A stretch of 64,000 nucleotides of DNA from Halomonas sp. Y3 (lineage in GTDB: Bacteria; Pseudomonadota; Gammaproteobacteria; Pseudomonadales; Halomonadaceae), in NCBI RefSeq assembly GCF_024137965.1, contig NZ_CP099975.1, forward strand, positions 2,294,001 through 2,358,000. The letters run 5' to 3'. The notes under the pieces were generated by a model. The model saw only the letters and a program-made list of their open reading frames with translations. It was not told where the DNA came from and made no database searches. The translations under genes were made by a program, and so were the position numbers. Of this stretch, positions 25,936 to 35,617 are shown one piece after another. The stretch's first letter is position 1, and every line of letters begins with the position of its first letter.

Positions 25936-27245
25936 CTGAGGCCTCCCCACGAATCATACGGTGACCGCCCGTTCGGCTTCTTGTCGCATCAGCCGGAGGA
26001 GCCTGTCCATTCGGCCCGCTGGATAGCGGGCCAGAATGGCTTCGCAGCCAAGCCGCCACAGCGAGAGGCTACGCCGTGATCGGCGCGTGTTGCTCTGATA
26101 GGCCGGCGCCTTCCCCGCTTGATCGAGGGATAAGCCGCTAGCCAGGAGTCGAAAGCTAGCCAGCATGGCGATGAGCAGCAGGATCTCGATGCGGCGTGCG
26201 CATCGGGTGCCATGCAAGTTGAAGGCAAATCCGAAGCGCTCACTCTTGATATCCCGAAACCCTTCCTCGATTTCCATGCGCCTGCTGTAGAGCTGTACGA
26301 CCTTGGCGGCGGTATGGTGGCGGGGTGTCAGATTACTGACCAGCACCCAGGGTTCTCGATGCCCCTTGGCCACCTTGCGGCTTCGAGCGGCGCGTGACGC
26401 CCTGCCGTTCTTGTTGCGGTCTTTGCGCCCTCGGTAGGGGGCGCGGTACAGGTACAGGTGGGTCGCCAGTGACCGTGTCTTGGCCAGTGTGACGGAACCG
26501 CGCGCTGCTGGTTCGCGTGTCGCCAGCGGAAACAGTGATTCCAGGCGGCGCCAGTCGGATTCACCGTCGTGCCTCAGTTGAGTTGCCCCACGCACCCGGC
26601 CGACGTAGTACCAACCATACGCCTCGACAGCCCGTAACCAGGGCGTCTTGAAGCCGGCATCGGTGACCAGAATCGGCGTGGTCTGCGGCGGCAACATCCA
26701 CGCCAGGTCAGCGAGGAGTGCTTTCTGACAACGGGGGCAGGCGTCCTTGTGGTGCACACGTTCATAGATCGGAAACGATCGCTTCCCGAAGGGGATCGCG
26801 GCACGCAGCAAAAAATGCTGCCCGCGGTCGTCGATCGGTGACCAATCGACTAGGATCACCGGATATCGCTGAGTGCCTACCAGCTGGCGAGCGACGTCCG
26901 CATAGAGCCATCGCCGCTCACGTTGCAAGTGAGGGTTGCCCAACAAACGATCGACACACTTGATCGCGTGCTTGGGCTTCGCCTGGCGCGGGAGCTGACG
27001 GCCGATTGCCGTCAGGGACAGCCGTTGCCCCATCAATAATGCCTCGACGCAGGTGGCCAGGGCATTGAAGCGTGTGGCATGCAGCAGGGAGGCTGAAGTC
27101 ATCAGAATCTTGTGCAAGAATCGGGATGTCTGCATGGGCTCCTCGGCATATTGTTGGTTTGGCGATTAACAACATGCCTGCCCATGCAGACTTTTTTCAA
27201 CCCTAATATTCTGATTTCCCTATGTTATTCGTGGGGAGGCCTCAG
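25936..27245 (-). mobile_element. IS4-family IS10-like element, copy 1 (complete)
   Basis: 1310 bp bounded by inverted repeats starting CTGAGGCCTCCCCACGAAT. The direct repeat GGTCTGACC (25927-25935 and 27246-27254) is the 9-bp target duplication expected for IS10-type elements. That 9-mer is the core of the 11-bp GGGTCTGACCC, which is also the target of the adjoining IS231-like element. Confidence 0.92.
25954..27135 (-). CDS. IS4-family (IS10-like) transposase
   Basis: 393 residues, intact. DDE residues: first Asp in YPVILVDWSPIDDRG, second in TPILVTDAGFKTPWLRAV, Glu in YSRRMEIEEGFRDIKSERFGF (the YREK-type signature of the family). Copy 2 of the same gene, at 28876-32515, is split by IS21. 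Confidence 0.93.
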   Translation of the reverse strand: MQTSRFLHKILMTSASLLHATRFNALATCVEALLMGQRLSLTAIGRQLPRQAKPKHAIKCVDRLLGNPHLQRERRWLYADVARQLVGTQRYPVILVDWSPIDDRGQHFLLRAAIPFGKRSFPIYERVHHKDACPRCQKALLADLAWMLPPQTTPILVTDAGFKTPWLRAVEAYGWYYVGRVRGATQLRHDGESDWRRLESLFPLATREPAARGSVTLAKTRSLATHLYLYRAPYRGRKDRNKNGRASRAARSRKVAKGHREPWVLVSNLTPRHHTAAKVVQLYSRRMEIEEGFRDIKSERFGFAFNLHGTRCARRIEILLLIAMLASFRLLASGLSLDQAGKAPAYQSNTRRSRRSLSLWRLGCEAILARYPAGRMDRLLRLMRQEAERAVTV

Positions 27246-27255
27246 GGTCTGACCC

Positions 27256-28755
27256 GAATGGCACTTACTTAAGGAATAGAGGAAGCGTAACTCCTTGATA
27301 TAAATGAAAACAGGCGAGGGATGAGGTATTGTGTAAGTCGCAAAACCACACACAAACCGCCAATCCAACGCCTGCTTTCATGACCTATCCTACTGATCTG
27401 CTTCACCAATGCCAACAGCGCCGCGTCTCACAGCGTATCCGCCGCCCGGACCTCACCGAGCTGCGTGCTCAGCTCCATGCGGCCGGTGCCTCGTCAGGGC
27501 TCGATGAGGCGCTGGCCACTGACCGGCACCGACTCTTCCCGCCGACGGCCACCCTGGAAACCTTTGTGTCGCAGGTGCTGGATGCTGATGGCTCCTGCCA
27601 GCAGGCCGTCAATCGCCTCATGCTGAACCGAGAGCGTCCCGGGAGTGTTCGCACCGGCGCTTACTGCCGCGCTCGCCAGCGCTTGCCGGGGACGGTGGTG
27701 GCTGACCTGGCGCGGTACTTGGGTCGTTCGCTGGCCAAGGACGTTCCCTCTCGGTGGACGTGGCAGGGCCGGCCCATCAAGCTGATTGACGGGACGACCG
27801 TGTCGATGCCGGATACGCCAGAGAACCAGCAGCAGTTCCCTCAACAAACCAGCCAGACACCTGGCCTCGGGTTCCCGGTCGCCCGGCTGGTAGCCATCAT
27901 GGACCTGAGCAGTGGCGCGGTGCTCAACGCCGCCATGGGGCCAGTCAAAGGCAAGGGAACCGGCGAACATGCGTTGCTGCGGGGGATGCTCGACACCTTT
28001 GAGCCAGGCGACATTGTCATCGCCGACCGCTACTTCCCCGCCTATGCCCTCATCGCGGAACTGGCATCTCGCGGCGTCGATGTCGTGATGCGCCAGCATT
28101 TCGCCCGGAAGACCGACTTTCAGGCCGGCACGCCACTGGGGAAGAAGGATCATATAGCGACCTGGCAGAAGCCCAAGGCGCGCCACGCGTGGATGAGCCA
28201 GGAGGCTTTTAATGCCTTGCCTGAAAGCCTGCCAGTGCGGGAGCTGGCGGTAGGCGGTACGATCCTCATCACGACGCTATGCTCGGCGAAGCACGCCCCC
28301 GACAGCAACTGCAAGCCCTCTACAAGGGTCGCTGGCAGATCGAGCTGAGTTTCCGCGACATCAAGACGACGCTGGGGATGGAGGTGTTGCGCTGCAAGAC
28401 GCCCGCCATGGTGGAGAAGGAAGTCTGGGTGTATCTGCTGGCGTACAACCTGGTCCGTCGGGTGATGGCCGTCTCCAGCAAGTGGGCGGACTGCTTGCCA
28501 CACCAGGTCAGTTTCAAGCACAGTGTGCAGCTTTTTAGGCAGATAGCGCCATGTTCGCCTCTAACAGAGGCAGAGTACCAGCGTGTGATGCAGCAGATGA
28601 CGACGATTCGGGTGGGTCAACGACCGGATCGGTTGGAGCCAAGAGCCATCAAGCGGCGACCTCGACCCCACCGGTTATTGCAAATGCCCCGCCACGAAGC
28701 ACGTGAACAGATTCGCCAACACGGTCATCCGAAAAAGCTTAAGTAAGTACCATTC
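27256..28755 (+). mobile_element. IS4-family IS231-like element, copy 1
   Basis: Exactly 1500 bp, with ends GAATGGCACTTACTTAAG and the complement of GAATGGTACTTACTTAAG. It is flanked by the 11-bp direct repeat GGGTCTGACCC (27245-27255 and 28756-28766). GGG-N5-CCC with 11-bp duplication is the known target rule of IS231A. The element is sandwiched between two oppositely oriented IS10-like copies that each used the same duplicated target. Confidence 0.9.
27380..28746 (+). pseudogene. IS231-like transposase, frameshifted
   Basis: Reads in one frame from ATG 27380 to about 28275 (first Asp in LIDGTTVSMPDTP, second in DIVIADRYFPAYALI), then in another frame from about 28279 to 28746 (YKGRWQIELSFRDIKTTLGME with the catalytic Glu). 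Against the intact relative at 35618-36994, the junction after ITT has CT extra before ATGCTCGG. No slippery A/T-rich heptamer is visible, so this looks like a mutation rather than programmed frameshifting. The inverted copy at 37139-38505 has the identical lesion. Confidence 0.85.
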
Positions 28756-29571
28756 GGGTCTGACCCTGAGGCCTCCCCACGAATAACATAGGGAAATCAG
28801 AATATTAGGGTTGAAAAAAGTCTGCATGGGCAGGCATGTTGTTAATCGCCAAACCAACAATATGCCGAGGAGCCCATGCAGACATCCCGATTCTTGCACA
28901 AGATTCTGATGACTTCAGCCTCCCTGCTGCATGCCACACGCTTCAATGCCCTGGCCACCTGCGTCGAGGCATTATTGATGGGGCAACGGCTGTCCCTGAC
29001 GGCAATCGGCCGTCAGCTCCCGCGCCAGGCGAAGCCCAAGCACGCGATCAAGTGTGTCGATCGTTTGTTGGGCAACCCTCACTTGCAACGTGAGCGGCGA
29101 TGGCTCTATGCGGACGTCGCTCGCCAGCTGGTAGGCACTCAGCGATATCCGGTGATCCTAGTCGATTGGTCACCGATCGACGACCGCGGGCAGCATTTTT
29201 TGCTGCGTGCCGCGATCCCCTTCGGGAAGCGATCGTTTCCGATCTATGAACGTGTGCACCACAAGGACGCCTGCCCCCGTTGTCAGAAAGCACTCCTCGC
29301 TGACCTGGCGTGGATGTTGCCGCCGCAGACCACGCCGATTCTGGTCACCGATGCCGGCTTCAAGACGCCCTGGTTACGGGCTGTCGAGGCGTATGGTTGG
29401 TACTACGTCGGCCGGGTGCGTGGGGCAACTCAACTGAGGCACGACGGTGAATCCGACTGGCGCCGCCTGGAATCACTGTTTCCGCTGGCGACACGCGAAC
29501 CAGCTATGCGACGTCAACTACTTTGGCCGCTTGGCGACAATTAAAATGGCCGGTTGGGTGGGTAGTTGTCG

Positions 29572-30345
29572 TCAGTCCGACGACCCAGCTTTTCCTCCTT
29601 GTAATTGTCGTTGATAAGCACGCTTACGGTAGCTCTCCCCGCTCAGCTCCATCAGCGTGGCGTGGTGCACCAACCGGTCGATGGCGGCCACTGCCATCAT
29701 GCTGTCGGGGAAGATACTGTCCCAGGCGCTGAACGGCTGGTTGGCGGTGATGATCAGGCTGGCCGACTCGTAGCGATGGGCGATCAGCTCGAACAGCACT
29801 GACGTCTCGGCCTCGCTGCGTTGGACGTAGCCGATATCGTCGATCACCAGCACGGCGTACTTGTCGAGCTTGATCAGGGCGTCGCTCAGGCGCAGTGCCT
29901 GCTTGGCAGCCTGGAGCTCCTGGACCAGGCTTGAGGCGGTGGCGTAGCGCACCCGGTAACCCTGGTCGACCAGCGTATGCCCGAGCCCGGCCGCCACGTG
30001 GCTCTTGCCGACGCCGGAGGGCCCAAACAGCAGCAGGTTGTGAGCCTGGTCGACCCACTGCGTGTCGCCGGCCAAGGCGCTCAGTTGCCGGCGCTGCTCG
30101 GCCGCGATGGCGTCGAACTCGAAGGACTCCAGCGTCTTGCCCACCGGCAGCCGGGCCTCCTTGAGGTGCCGGGCCAGCCGGCGTCGCTCACGCTCGGCCA
30201 GCTCGTGCTCGCATAGGGCGGCCAGTGTTTGTGGCAGGCTCCAGTTTTCGGCTCGGGCGCGGGTTTCCAGCTGGGGCCAGCAGGCGGCCATGGTGGGCAG
30301 GCGGAGCTGTCGCAGTAGCAGCGGCAGCGTCTGGGCATCAGGCAT
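29572..30345 (-). CDS. istB: IS21 helper ATPase IstB
   Basis: 257 residues from ATG 30345, overlapping the istA stop by a few bases. AAA+ ATPase: N-terminal DNA-binding helices (LPLLLRQLRLPTMAACW...), Walker A LLLFGPSGVGKSHVAAGLG, Walker B YAVLVIDDIGYVQRS and sensor LIITANQPFSAWDSIF. It activates the IstA transposase. Confidence 0.92.
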   Translation of the reverse strand: MPDAQTLPLLLRQLRLPTMAACWPQLETRARAENWSLPQTLAALCEHELAERERRRLARHLKEARLPVGKTLESFEFDAIAAEQRRQLSALAGDTQWVDQAHNLLLFGPSGVGKSHVAAGLGHTLVDQGYRVRYATASSLVQELQAAKQALRLSDALIKLDKYAVLVIDDIGYVQRSEAETSVLFELIAHRYESASLIITANQPFSAWDSIFPDSMMAVAAIDRLVHHATLMELSGESYRKRAYQRQLQGGKAGSSD

Positions 30346-31861
30346 GGCAGCACACCTCTGTGGTCGGCACGCTGGGCACCAGATGGTTGTAGCTGGCGAT
30401 GTCATGCTGAGTCACCTGGGGGAAAACCAGCGTGGCGCTCGGCGTGGCGGCGAAGCGGGCCTGGAGCTCGGCCAGCGTCGGGCTCTTCCCGCGCGCCAGG
30501 GCGCCCAGCCAGTAACTGGCGATCGCCTCGGCCTGGTCCTGCTCGGCGGCCAACGCCAGAGCGCCAACGATGCGCTTGCAGGCCTCGGCGACCGGCAAGG
30601 CGGCGGTCAGCCGGGCGTACAGCTCGCGCCACTCCGCACTCGGCAGCAGGTCGTCGCGGAACGTCAGCCCCGCCAGCGCCCGGGGCTTGCGGACCAGCCA
30701 GCCGATCACATGGCGGTAATCGATGACCCGCAACCGGCCGCTTTCCGGCGTGGCATGCAGCCGCCTCAGCGTCAGCAATGCTTGCTGTGCGTGATGCAGC
30801 ACCAAGCGATCATCGTAAAGGTGCACCCGCAGGTTCTCGCCGATCAGCCGGGACGGCACCGAGTAGAGCACCTTGCGCACCTGGATGGTGCTGGAGGTAG
30901 TGACGCGCACCGTCACCTCGCTGTAGTCGGTACCGGGCCGGCTGGGCAGTGGCTGCAGCGCGCCACGCTCGACGGTGATCCGGGCCGCGTTGCGGCGGTT
31001 GATCGCGGTGGTCACCTCATCGAGGAAGGCCTGGTAGTCATCGAGGCTAGCGAAGTCGTGGGAGCCGCGCAGCGTCAGGCGCTGTTGCAGACGCCGCTTG
31101 AAGTGGCCATGCGGCGACTCGATGCTGGCGTTTTCATGGCCGCGCCCTGGGTTATTACGGGTGGCCGTCATGCCGTAGTGAGCGCACAGGGCAGCATAAC
31201 GCTCGGTGAGGTCGGCTTCCGCCTCCCGGCCGAGGTTGCGGAAGGCCGCCGACAAGCTGTCGGTGCGGTGCTCCGCGGGGACACCGCCAAGCCGCTCCAG
31301 CGCACGGGTCAGGCCTTCAGCCAGCGCGGGGTAGCTCTCGCCACCGAGCACCACCCGGACATAACACCAGCCGCTGTAGGCCAGGCGGAAGTGGTAGAGC
31401 CGGTGATCAAGCAGCTCCCCTGCCACGGTAATGACAATCCCCTTGAGCTCGGTGAAGTCGGAGAGGCCGCGCAGCCCGGGGCCATGGGTTTGCGGGAACA
31501 TTACCTCTTTCTCCGGGCCATGCGCGGCCCGCCAGCCCTTGACCCGGCGCTGCAGGGTGCGCAGCAGGCTGTCCGGATACTGGCCGGGGTGCTGCTCCTG
31601 CAGCCACTCCAGCAGGGTCAGTGCCTGCAAGCCCGGGGCAGCGGCCAACTGGGGGACGAGCGTGGTCTCCCACACATCGGCGAAGGGGTCGGATCGGGTT
31701 CGCCAGTGCCGTGGTGCCGGCAGCTCAGAGGACTCGGCCCGGCGTTCGAGGCGGCGAGCGGTTCTGACGGAGAGGCCGGCCTTGGCGGCGGCGACCTCCT
31801 GGGTCTGGCCTTGTTGGCGTTGCGACATATAGAGCGTGACCTGTTGGCTGGTGACCGCCAT
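30338..31861 (-). CDS. istA: IS21 transposase IstA
   Basis: 507 residues, intact. N-terminal helix-turn-helix (QGQTQEVAAAKAGLSVRTARRLERR), a DDE integrase core with SDFTELKGIVITVAG, RTDSLSAAFRN and the Glu in NNPGRGHENASIESPHGHFKRRL, and the C-terminal beta-barrel domain (VRKVLYSVPSRLIGENLRVHLYDDRLVL). Confidence 0.93.
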   Translation of the reverse strand: MAVTSQQVTLYMSQRQQGQTQEVAAAKAGLSVRTARRLERRAESSELPAPRHWRTRSDPFADVWETTLVPQLAAAPGLQALTLLEWLQEQHPGQYPDSLLRTLQRRVKGWRAAHGPEKEVMFPQTHGPGLRGLSDFTELKGIVITVAGELLDHRLYHFRLAYSGWCYVRVVLGGESYPALAEGLTRALERLGGVPAEHRTDSLSAAFRNLGREAEADLTERYAALCAHYGMTATRNNPGRGHENASIESPHGHFKRRLQQRLTLRGSHDFASLDDYQAFLDEVTTAINRRNAARITVERGALQPLPSRPGTDYSEVTVRVTTSSTIQVRKVLYSVPSRLIGENLRVHLYDDRLVLHHAQQALLTLRRLHATPESGRLRVIDYRHVIGWLVRKPRALAGLTFRDDLLPSAEWRELYARLTAALPVAEACKRIVGALALAAEQDQAEAIASYWLGALARGKSPTLAELQARFAATPSATLVFPQVTQHDIASYNHLVPSVPTTEVCCHA

Positions 31862-32544
31862 ACCGGCTCCCTGGTGGGTCGGGACAAGCGGTCAAGCTTA
31901 GGGCAACCGGCCACAATAGTTGTCGTCGGCCGGCCAGAGTAATTGTCGCCCTATAAACCAGCAGTGCGCGGTTCCGTCACACTGGCCAAGACACGGTCAC
32001 TGGCGACCCACCTGTACCTGTACCGCGCCCCCTACCGAGGGCGCAAAGACCGCAACAAGAACGGCAGGGCGTCACGCGCCGCTCGAAGCCGCAAGGTGGC
32101 CAAGGGGCATCGAGAACCCTGGGTGCTGGTCAGTAATCTGACACCCCGCCACCATACCGCCGCCAAGGTCGTACAGCTCTACAGCAGGCGCATGGAAATC
32201 GAGGAAGGGTTTCGGGATATCAAGAGTGAGCGCTTCGGATTTGCCTTCAACTTGCATGGCACCCGATGCGCACGCCGCATCGAGATCCTGCTGCTCATCG
32301 CCATGCTGGCTAGCTTTCGACTCCTGGCTAGCGGCTTATCCCTCGATCAAGCGGGGAAGGCGCCGGCCTATCAGAGCAACACGCGCCGATCACGGCGTAG
32401 CCTCTCGCTGTGGCGGCTTGGCTGCGAAGCCATTCTGGCCCGCTATCCAGCGGGCCGAATGGACAGGCTCCTCCGGCTGATGCGACAAGAAGCCGAACGG
32501 GCGGTCACCGTATGATTCGTGGGGAGGCCTCAGGGTCTGACCCC

Positions 32545-32690
32545 GGGGGCTAATGCCCAGCAGCTGCAGGTCCAGCCCGCCCAGGGCCCGGATGGCCTCG
32601 GAGTAGGCGCGGCAGGCGGCCTCGCTATCCTCGGCCAGGCCGTCGGGCAGGTGCACGTTTTCCCGGGGCAGCCCCAGCCTCGCGTGTCGA
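32545..32690 (-). pseudogene. nagB: Fragment resembling glucosamine-6-phosphate deaminase (NagB)
   Basis: On the - strand the frame reads ARLGLPRENVHLPDGLAEDS followed by EAACRAYSEAIRALGGLDLQ and LLGI, an internal NagB-like block (normally followed by GxNGHIGFNEP). It is cut at 32543 by the end of the IS10-like copy 2, and upstream coding is lost after about 50 codons. No other nagB part is in the window, so the sequence is a remnant stranded by IS-driven rearrangement. 6-phosphogluconolactonase is a less likely source. Confidence 0.6.
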
Positions 32691-32778
32691 GAATCTTGTA
32701 CATGAGCATGGCTCGTCGGCGCCGGCATAGGGGGTCTAGCGGGCGGAGGATGAGCAGCTAGCAGGATCCGATAACCAC

Positions 32779-32804
32779 AGTTGACACCACACGAGCTGTC
32801 AACT
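32779..32804 (+). promoter_or_regulatory. Promoter/operator of the toxin-antitoxin pair
   Basis: Perfect inverted repeat AGTTGACA (32779-32786) and TGTCAACT (32797-32804). TTGACA inside the left arm is a consensus -35 hexamer; TAGGGT at 32804-32809, 17 bases on, could be the -10. The arrangement suits self-repression by the antitoxin complex. Confidence 0.6.
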
Positions 32805-32815
32805 AGGGTTGGCAT

Positions 32816-33112
32816 ATGATCGAGCTTATCAAAACCGATGTCTTTGATCGGTGGCTGCGCAGCCTTCGTGACACTCGTGCCCGCGCCAAGATCACGGTGC
32901 GGCTCAGACGGCTCAGCCTCGGCAACCCCGGCGATGTCAAACCTGTCGGTGAAGGCATCTCGGAACTGCGCATACCCCATGGCCCCGGCTACCGGGTCTA
33001 TTACCTCACCCGAGGCCCCATCGTAGTGGTCCTACTCTGCGGGGGCGACAAGGGCAGCCAGCCCAGCGACATCGAGCAAGCCAAAGCCATTGCCAAGCAA
33101 TGGAAGGAGTAA
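32816..33112 (+). CDS. HigB/RelE-type addiction module toxin
   Basis: 98 residues. The sequence FDRWLRSLRDTRARAKITVRLRRLSLGNPGDVKPVGEGISELRI followed by GPGYRVYYL matches the phage-derived killer protein family (RelE/ParE fold, Gp49/HigB-like). Such toxins are ribosome-dependent mRNA nucleases. Toxin comes first, the antitoxin gene starts 4 bases after its stop, and the pair has a palindromic operator. Confidence 0.87.
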   Translation: MIELIKTDVFDRWLRSLRDTRARAKITVRLRRLSLGNPGDVKPVGEGISELRIPHGPGYRVYYLTRGPIVVVLLCGGDKGSQPSDIEQAKAIAKQWKE

Positions 33113-33115
33113 CCC

Positions 33116-33430
33116 ATGGCAACCCAACAACAGGTGACATTCAGCCACTACGACACCGCCGAGTACCTCCAGACCGAAGAGGAGATCGCCGCCTACCTGG
33201 AAGCCGTGATGGAAGAGAATGATCCCTCACTCCTCGCTGCCGCTCTGGGTGACGTTGCCCGTGCACGCAACATGAGCCAGCTGGCCAAAGAGGTCGGCAT
33301 GAGCCGTGAGGGGCTTTACAAGGCGCTTTCAGGTGAAGGTAATCCCGCCTTCTCAACCATCAACAAGGTCGCCAATGCCCTGGGGCTACAGCTGACCATC
33401 AAGCCGATGTCCCCGCCTCCGGCCCCTTGA
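33116..33430 (+). CDS. HigA-type addiction module antitoxin
   Basis: 104 residues. The segment [81 protein letters not shown] matches the small HTH antidote family. The helix-turn-helix covers residues about 55-90. It neutralises the upstream toxin and probably represses the promoter. Confidence 0.87.
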   Translation: MATQQQVTFSHYDTAEYLQTEEEIAAYLEAVMEENDPSLLAAALGDVARARNMSQLAKEVGMSREGLYKALSGEGNPAFSTINKVANALGLQLTIKPMSPPPAP

Positions 33431-33577
33431 CCCTCGCAAGCCCGAAGCGCGCTTAAGGGTCTGAGCCAGCCAAACCCCCACCAATGCCGCGCCCCGCCGG
33501 GTCAGACTCCCGGCGGCGGCCTCTCCGCAAGCCATCGGCACGACACTCGCCTGCCAAGTTGGCAGGGGCCTAACCAC

Positions 33578-33602
33578 GAAGCCCGGCACATGGCCGGGCT
33601 TC
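33578..33602 (+). terminator. Hairpin downstream of the toxin-antitoxin pair
   Basis: Perfect 10-bp stem GAAGCCCGGC/GCCGGGCTTC with a 5-base loop; no long T tract. The 33431-33577 stretch before it holds no gene but has a CTTAAGGGTCTGA sequence (33451-33463) like those at the IS targets. Confidence 0.55.
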
Positions 33603-34234
33603 GAAGTCGCCTTAAGGGTCCGACCCGAATGGCACTTACTTAAGGTGCGCCAGGGAAAGCCTGGTCATCCGGGAAGCAGTGTCAAACAGCTGAAAGGATG
33701 AAATGAAACCCAGTGGGTGCAAGTCCCACCCGGCCAAGGCTAGCCACCAGCCGGTAGCGAGTGTTGCGTGGTGTCGGGCAACCGCCGCTGCGAAGCGTAC
33801 ACAGCGAGTGAGCAGGCCGTGTGATAGAGCCCCGAAATTGTGAAACGTGGCTGCCGACATTGTCTTAAGAATGGAAGGCAAAACGTCTCCGCCTTATGGC
33901 TTGGCGGATGCGGGCCGCCGGGGTCGAAGAGCAGGGCATGTTCATATAGGGGTTTCCCAGGAACCTGGGAGGCCCGTCCTTCTCCTCCGAAAACCAGGAC
34001 GACAGGCATGGGGCTGCCTGCCGAGAAAGCTCCCGGTCCGGTGCTGTCGTGCCTGACGGTACCGGAAGCAAACAGCAGGCACTCAGGGGGTACGGCCAGG
34101 CGACGACAAGGAGCCAGCCGGATGGAGGGGCGGGAGTCGGAGTCGCTCATAGTACCCGGGAAGGTGGGGAACCGACTCGACGGGACCCACTGGAGGGAAG
34201 GGGCGGCCAATCATCAGAACTGCACGAGGGCAAC

Positions 34235-35549
34235 ATGACAGGTGCACAGGAACCTGAGGTCATGTCCACGAAACAAGTGCGGATAGCAGCACTGGCAGAG
34301 TGCTTCCCGCAGCGTGCCTTCACGTCACTGGCGCATCATATCGATGCCCAGTGGCTGAAGACGGCCTACCTGATGACGCGCCGTGATGGCGCCGTCGGGA
34401 TTGATGGCCAGACGGCGGACGACTTCGCGCGCGACTTCGAGGCCAATATCCAGCGGTTGCTGGAAGCGGCCAAGAGTGGTTGCTACCGGGCGCCGCCAGT
34501 GCGGCGTGTCCATATCCCCAAGGGAGATGGGCGCACCACACGGCCGATCGGCATCCCCACCTTCGAAGACAAGGTCCTGCAGCGTGCTGTAGTGGCCCTG
34601 CTGGAGCCGCTCTACGAGTACGACTTTCTGGACGGCTCGTACGGCTTCCGGCCGGGACGCTCGGCGCACCAGGCGATCGAGACGGTGAGGGAGAGCTTGA
34701 TGTCGATGGGAGGTGGCTGGGTCATTGACCTGGACATCCAAGCCTTCTTCGACACGATCGACCATCGGCACCTGCGTGAGTTTCTGCAGCAACGAGTGAA
34801 GGACGGTGTCGTCCTCCGCCTGATCGGTAAGTGGCTCAAGGCCGGAGTCCTGGAGGCCGGGCAGTGGCAGAAAGGTGAGGTAGGAAGCCCGCAAGGGGGT
34901 GATATCCCCCTTACTGGCGAATATCTACCTGCACTATGTGCTGGACGAGTGGTTTGAGAAAGACGTCAAGCCACGCCTGCGTGGACGCGCGTTCGAGGTA
35001 AGGTTTGCCGACGACGCCGTGCTCGCCTTCAGCAACGAAGCCGAAGCCCGCAAGGTGCTGGAGGTACTGCCCAGGCGTTTTGCACGCTTCGGCCTTACCC
35101 TGCACCCCGCCAAGACCCGACTGGTACGGTTTCAGCCACACGGTGGACAGCGCGCCGAGACCTTCGACTTCCTGGGCTTCACCCACTACTGGGGGAAGTC
35201 CCGGCGCGGTTACTGGGTTATCAAGCAGAAGACGGCCAAGGATCGACTCAAGCGAGCCTTGAGGCACCTGTCGGTCTGGTGCCGGGCGAATCGGCACCAG
35301 CCCCTTCTGATCCAGCATCGCCACCTATGTCGGAAGGTCAAGGGGCACTTTGCCTACTATGGCATCACAGGCAATTATGAAGCGCTGAAAGCGCTTGTGG
35401 ATCAGGCCCGACGGATCTGGGTCAAATGGCTGAGACGTCGCTCTCAACGGGGAGGCTTCTCGTGGGATAAAGCCAACCTGCTGCTCAAGCGCCTGCCGTT
35501 ACCCAAGGCAAGGATTGTGCACCAACGAACCCTTCAGCGAAGCTGGTGA
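34235..35549 (+). pseudogene. ltrA: Group II intron reverse transcriptase/maturase, frameshifted
   Basis: Frame 1 from ATG 34235 covers RT blocks 0-4: VGIDGQTADDF, RVHIPKGDGRTTRPIGIPTFEDKVLQRAV, YGFRPGRSAHQAI and VIDLDIQAFFDTIDH. It leaves frame at the G5 run 34895-34899, inside the PQGGVISPLLANIYL motif. Frame 2 then reads ISPLLANIYLHYVLDEW, the catalytic FADD (EVRFADDAVLAFS), the thumb and the maturase domain through to 35549. The frameshift could be a real mutation or an indel in the homopolymer. Confidence 0.87.
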
Positions 35550-35553
35550 TTGA

Positions 35554-35588
35554 AGAGCCGGATGCGTTAATCGCGCACGTCCGGCTCT
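35554..35588 (+). ncRNA. Group II intron domain V
   Basis: Hairpin AGAGCCGG...CCGGCTCT with internal GATGCG and CGCACG arms, the conserved catalytic domain V layout. Domain VI and the 3' splice end follow to 35626. Confidence 0.8.
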
Positions 35589-35617
35589 GTGGGGGCCGGG
35601 TCGAGTAATCGCCCGGT

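Larger units (their letters stand above)
29505..31955 (-). mobile_element. IS21-family element
   Basis: 2451 bp containing istA and istB on the - strand. The 7-bp AACCAGC (29498-29504 and 31956-31962) is the target duplication. The ends share an imperfect inverted repeat (GCGAC...ACTTTGGCCG against GCGAC...ACTCTGGCCG), with further related copies inward (TAGTTGTCGTC near both ends), as is usual for IS21 termini. Confidence 0.88.
28876..32515 (+). pseudogene. IS10-like transposase interrupted by IS21
   Basis: N-terminal part 28876-29504 and C-terminal part 31956-32515 together equal the intact 393-residue transposase of copy 1. The break falls after LFPLATREPA; the protein resumes at ARGSVTLAKTRSLATHLYLY. 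One base differs from copy 1 just right of the junction (AGTGCGCGG against AGCGCGCGG). Confidence 0.9.
28766..32533 (+). mobile_element. IS4-family IS10-like element, copy 2, split by IS21
   Basis: Ends identical to copy 1 (CTGAGGCCTCC... at 28766 and its complement ending at 32533). Flanked by GGTCTGACC at 28757-28765 and 32534-32542. Opposite in orientation to copy 1. A 2.45-kb IS21 element lies inside it; without that, the length would match copy 1. Confidence 0.9.

Noticed and set aside
28270..28290. Programmed ribosomal frameshift in the IS231-like transposase
   Set aside because: No slippery heptamer or downstream hairpin seen, and the full-length relative at 35618-36994 needs no shift.
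33645..33900. CRISPR or tandem-repeat array in the gene-poor stretch before the RT gene
   Set aside because: The sequence is the structured 5' part of the group II intron; no regularly spaced repeats exist here or elsewhere in the window.
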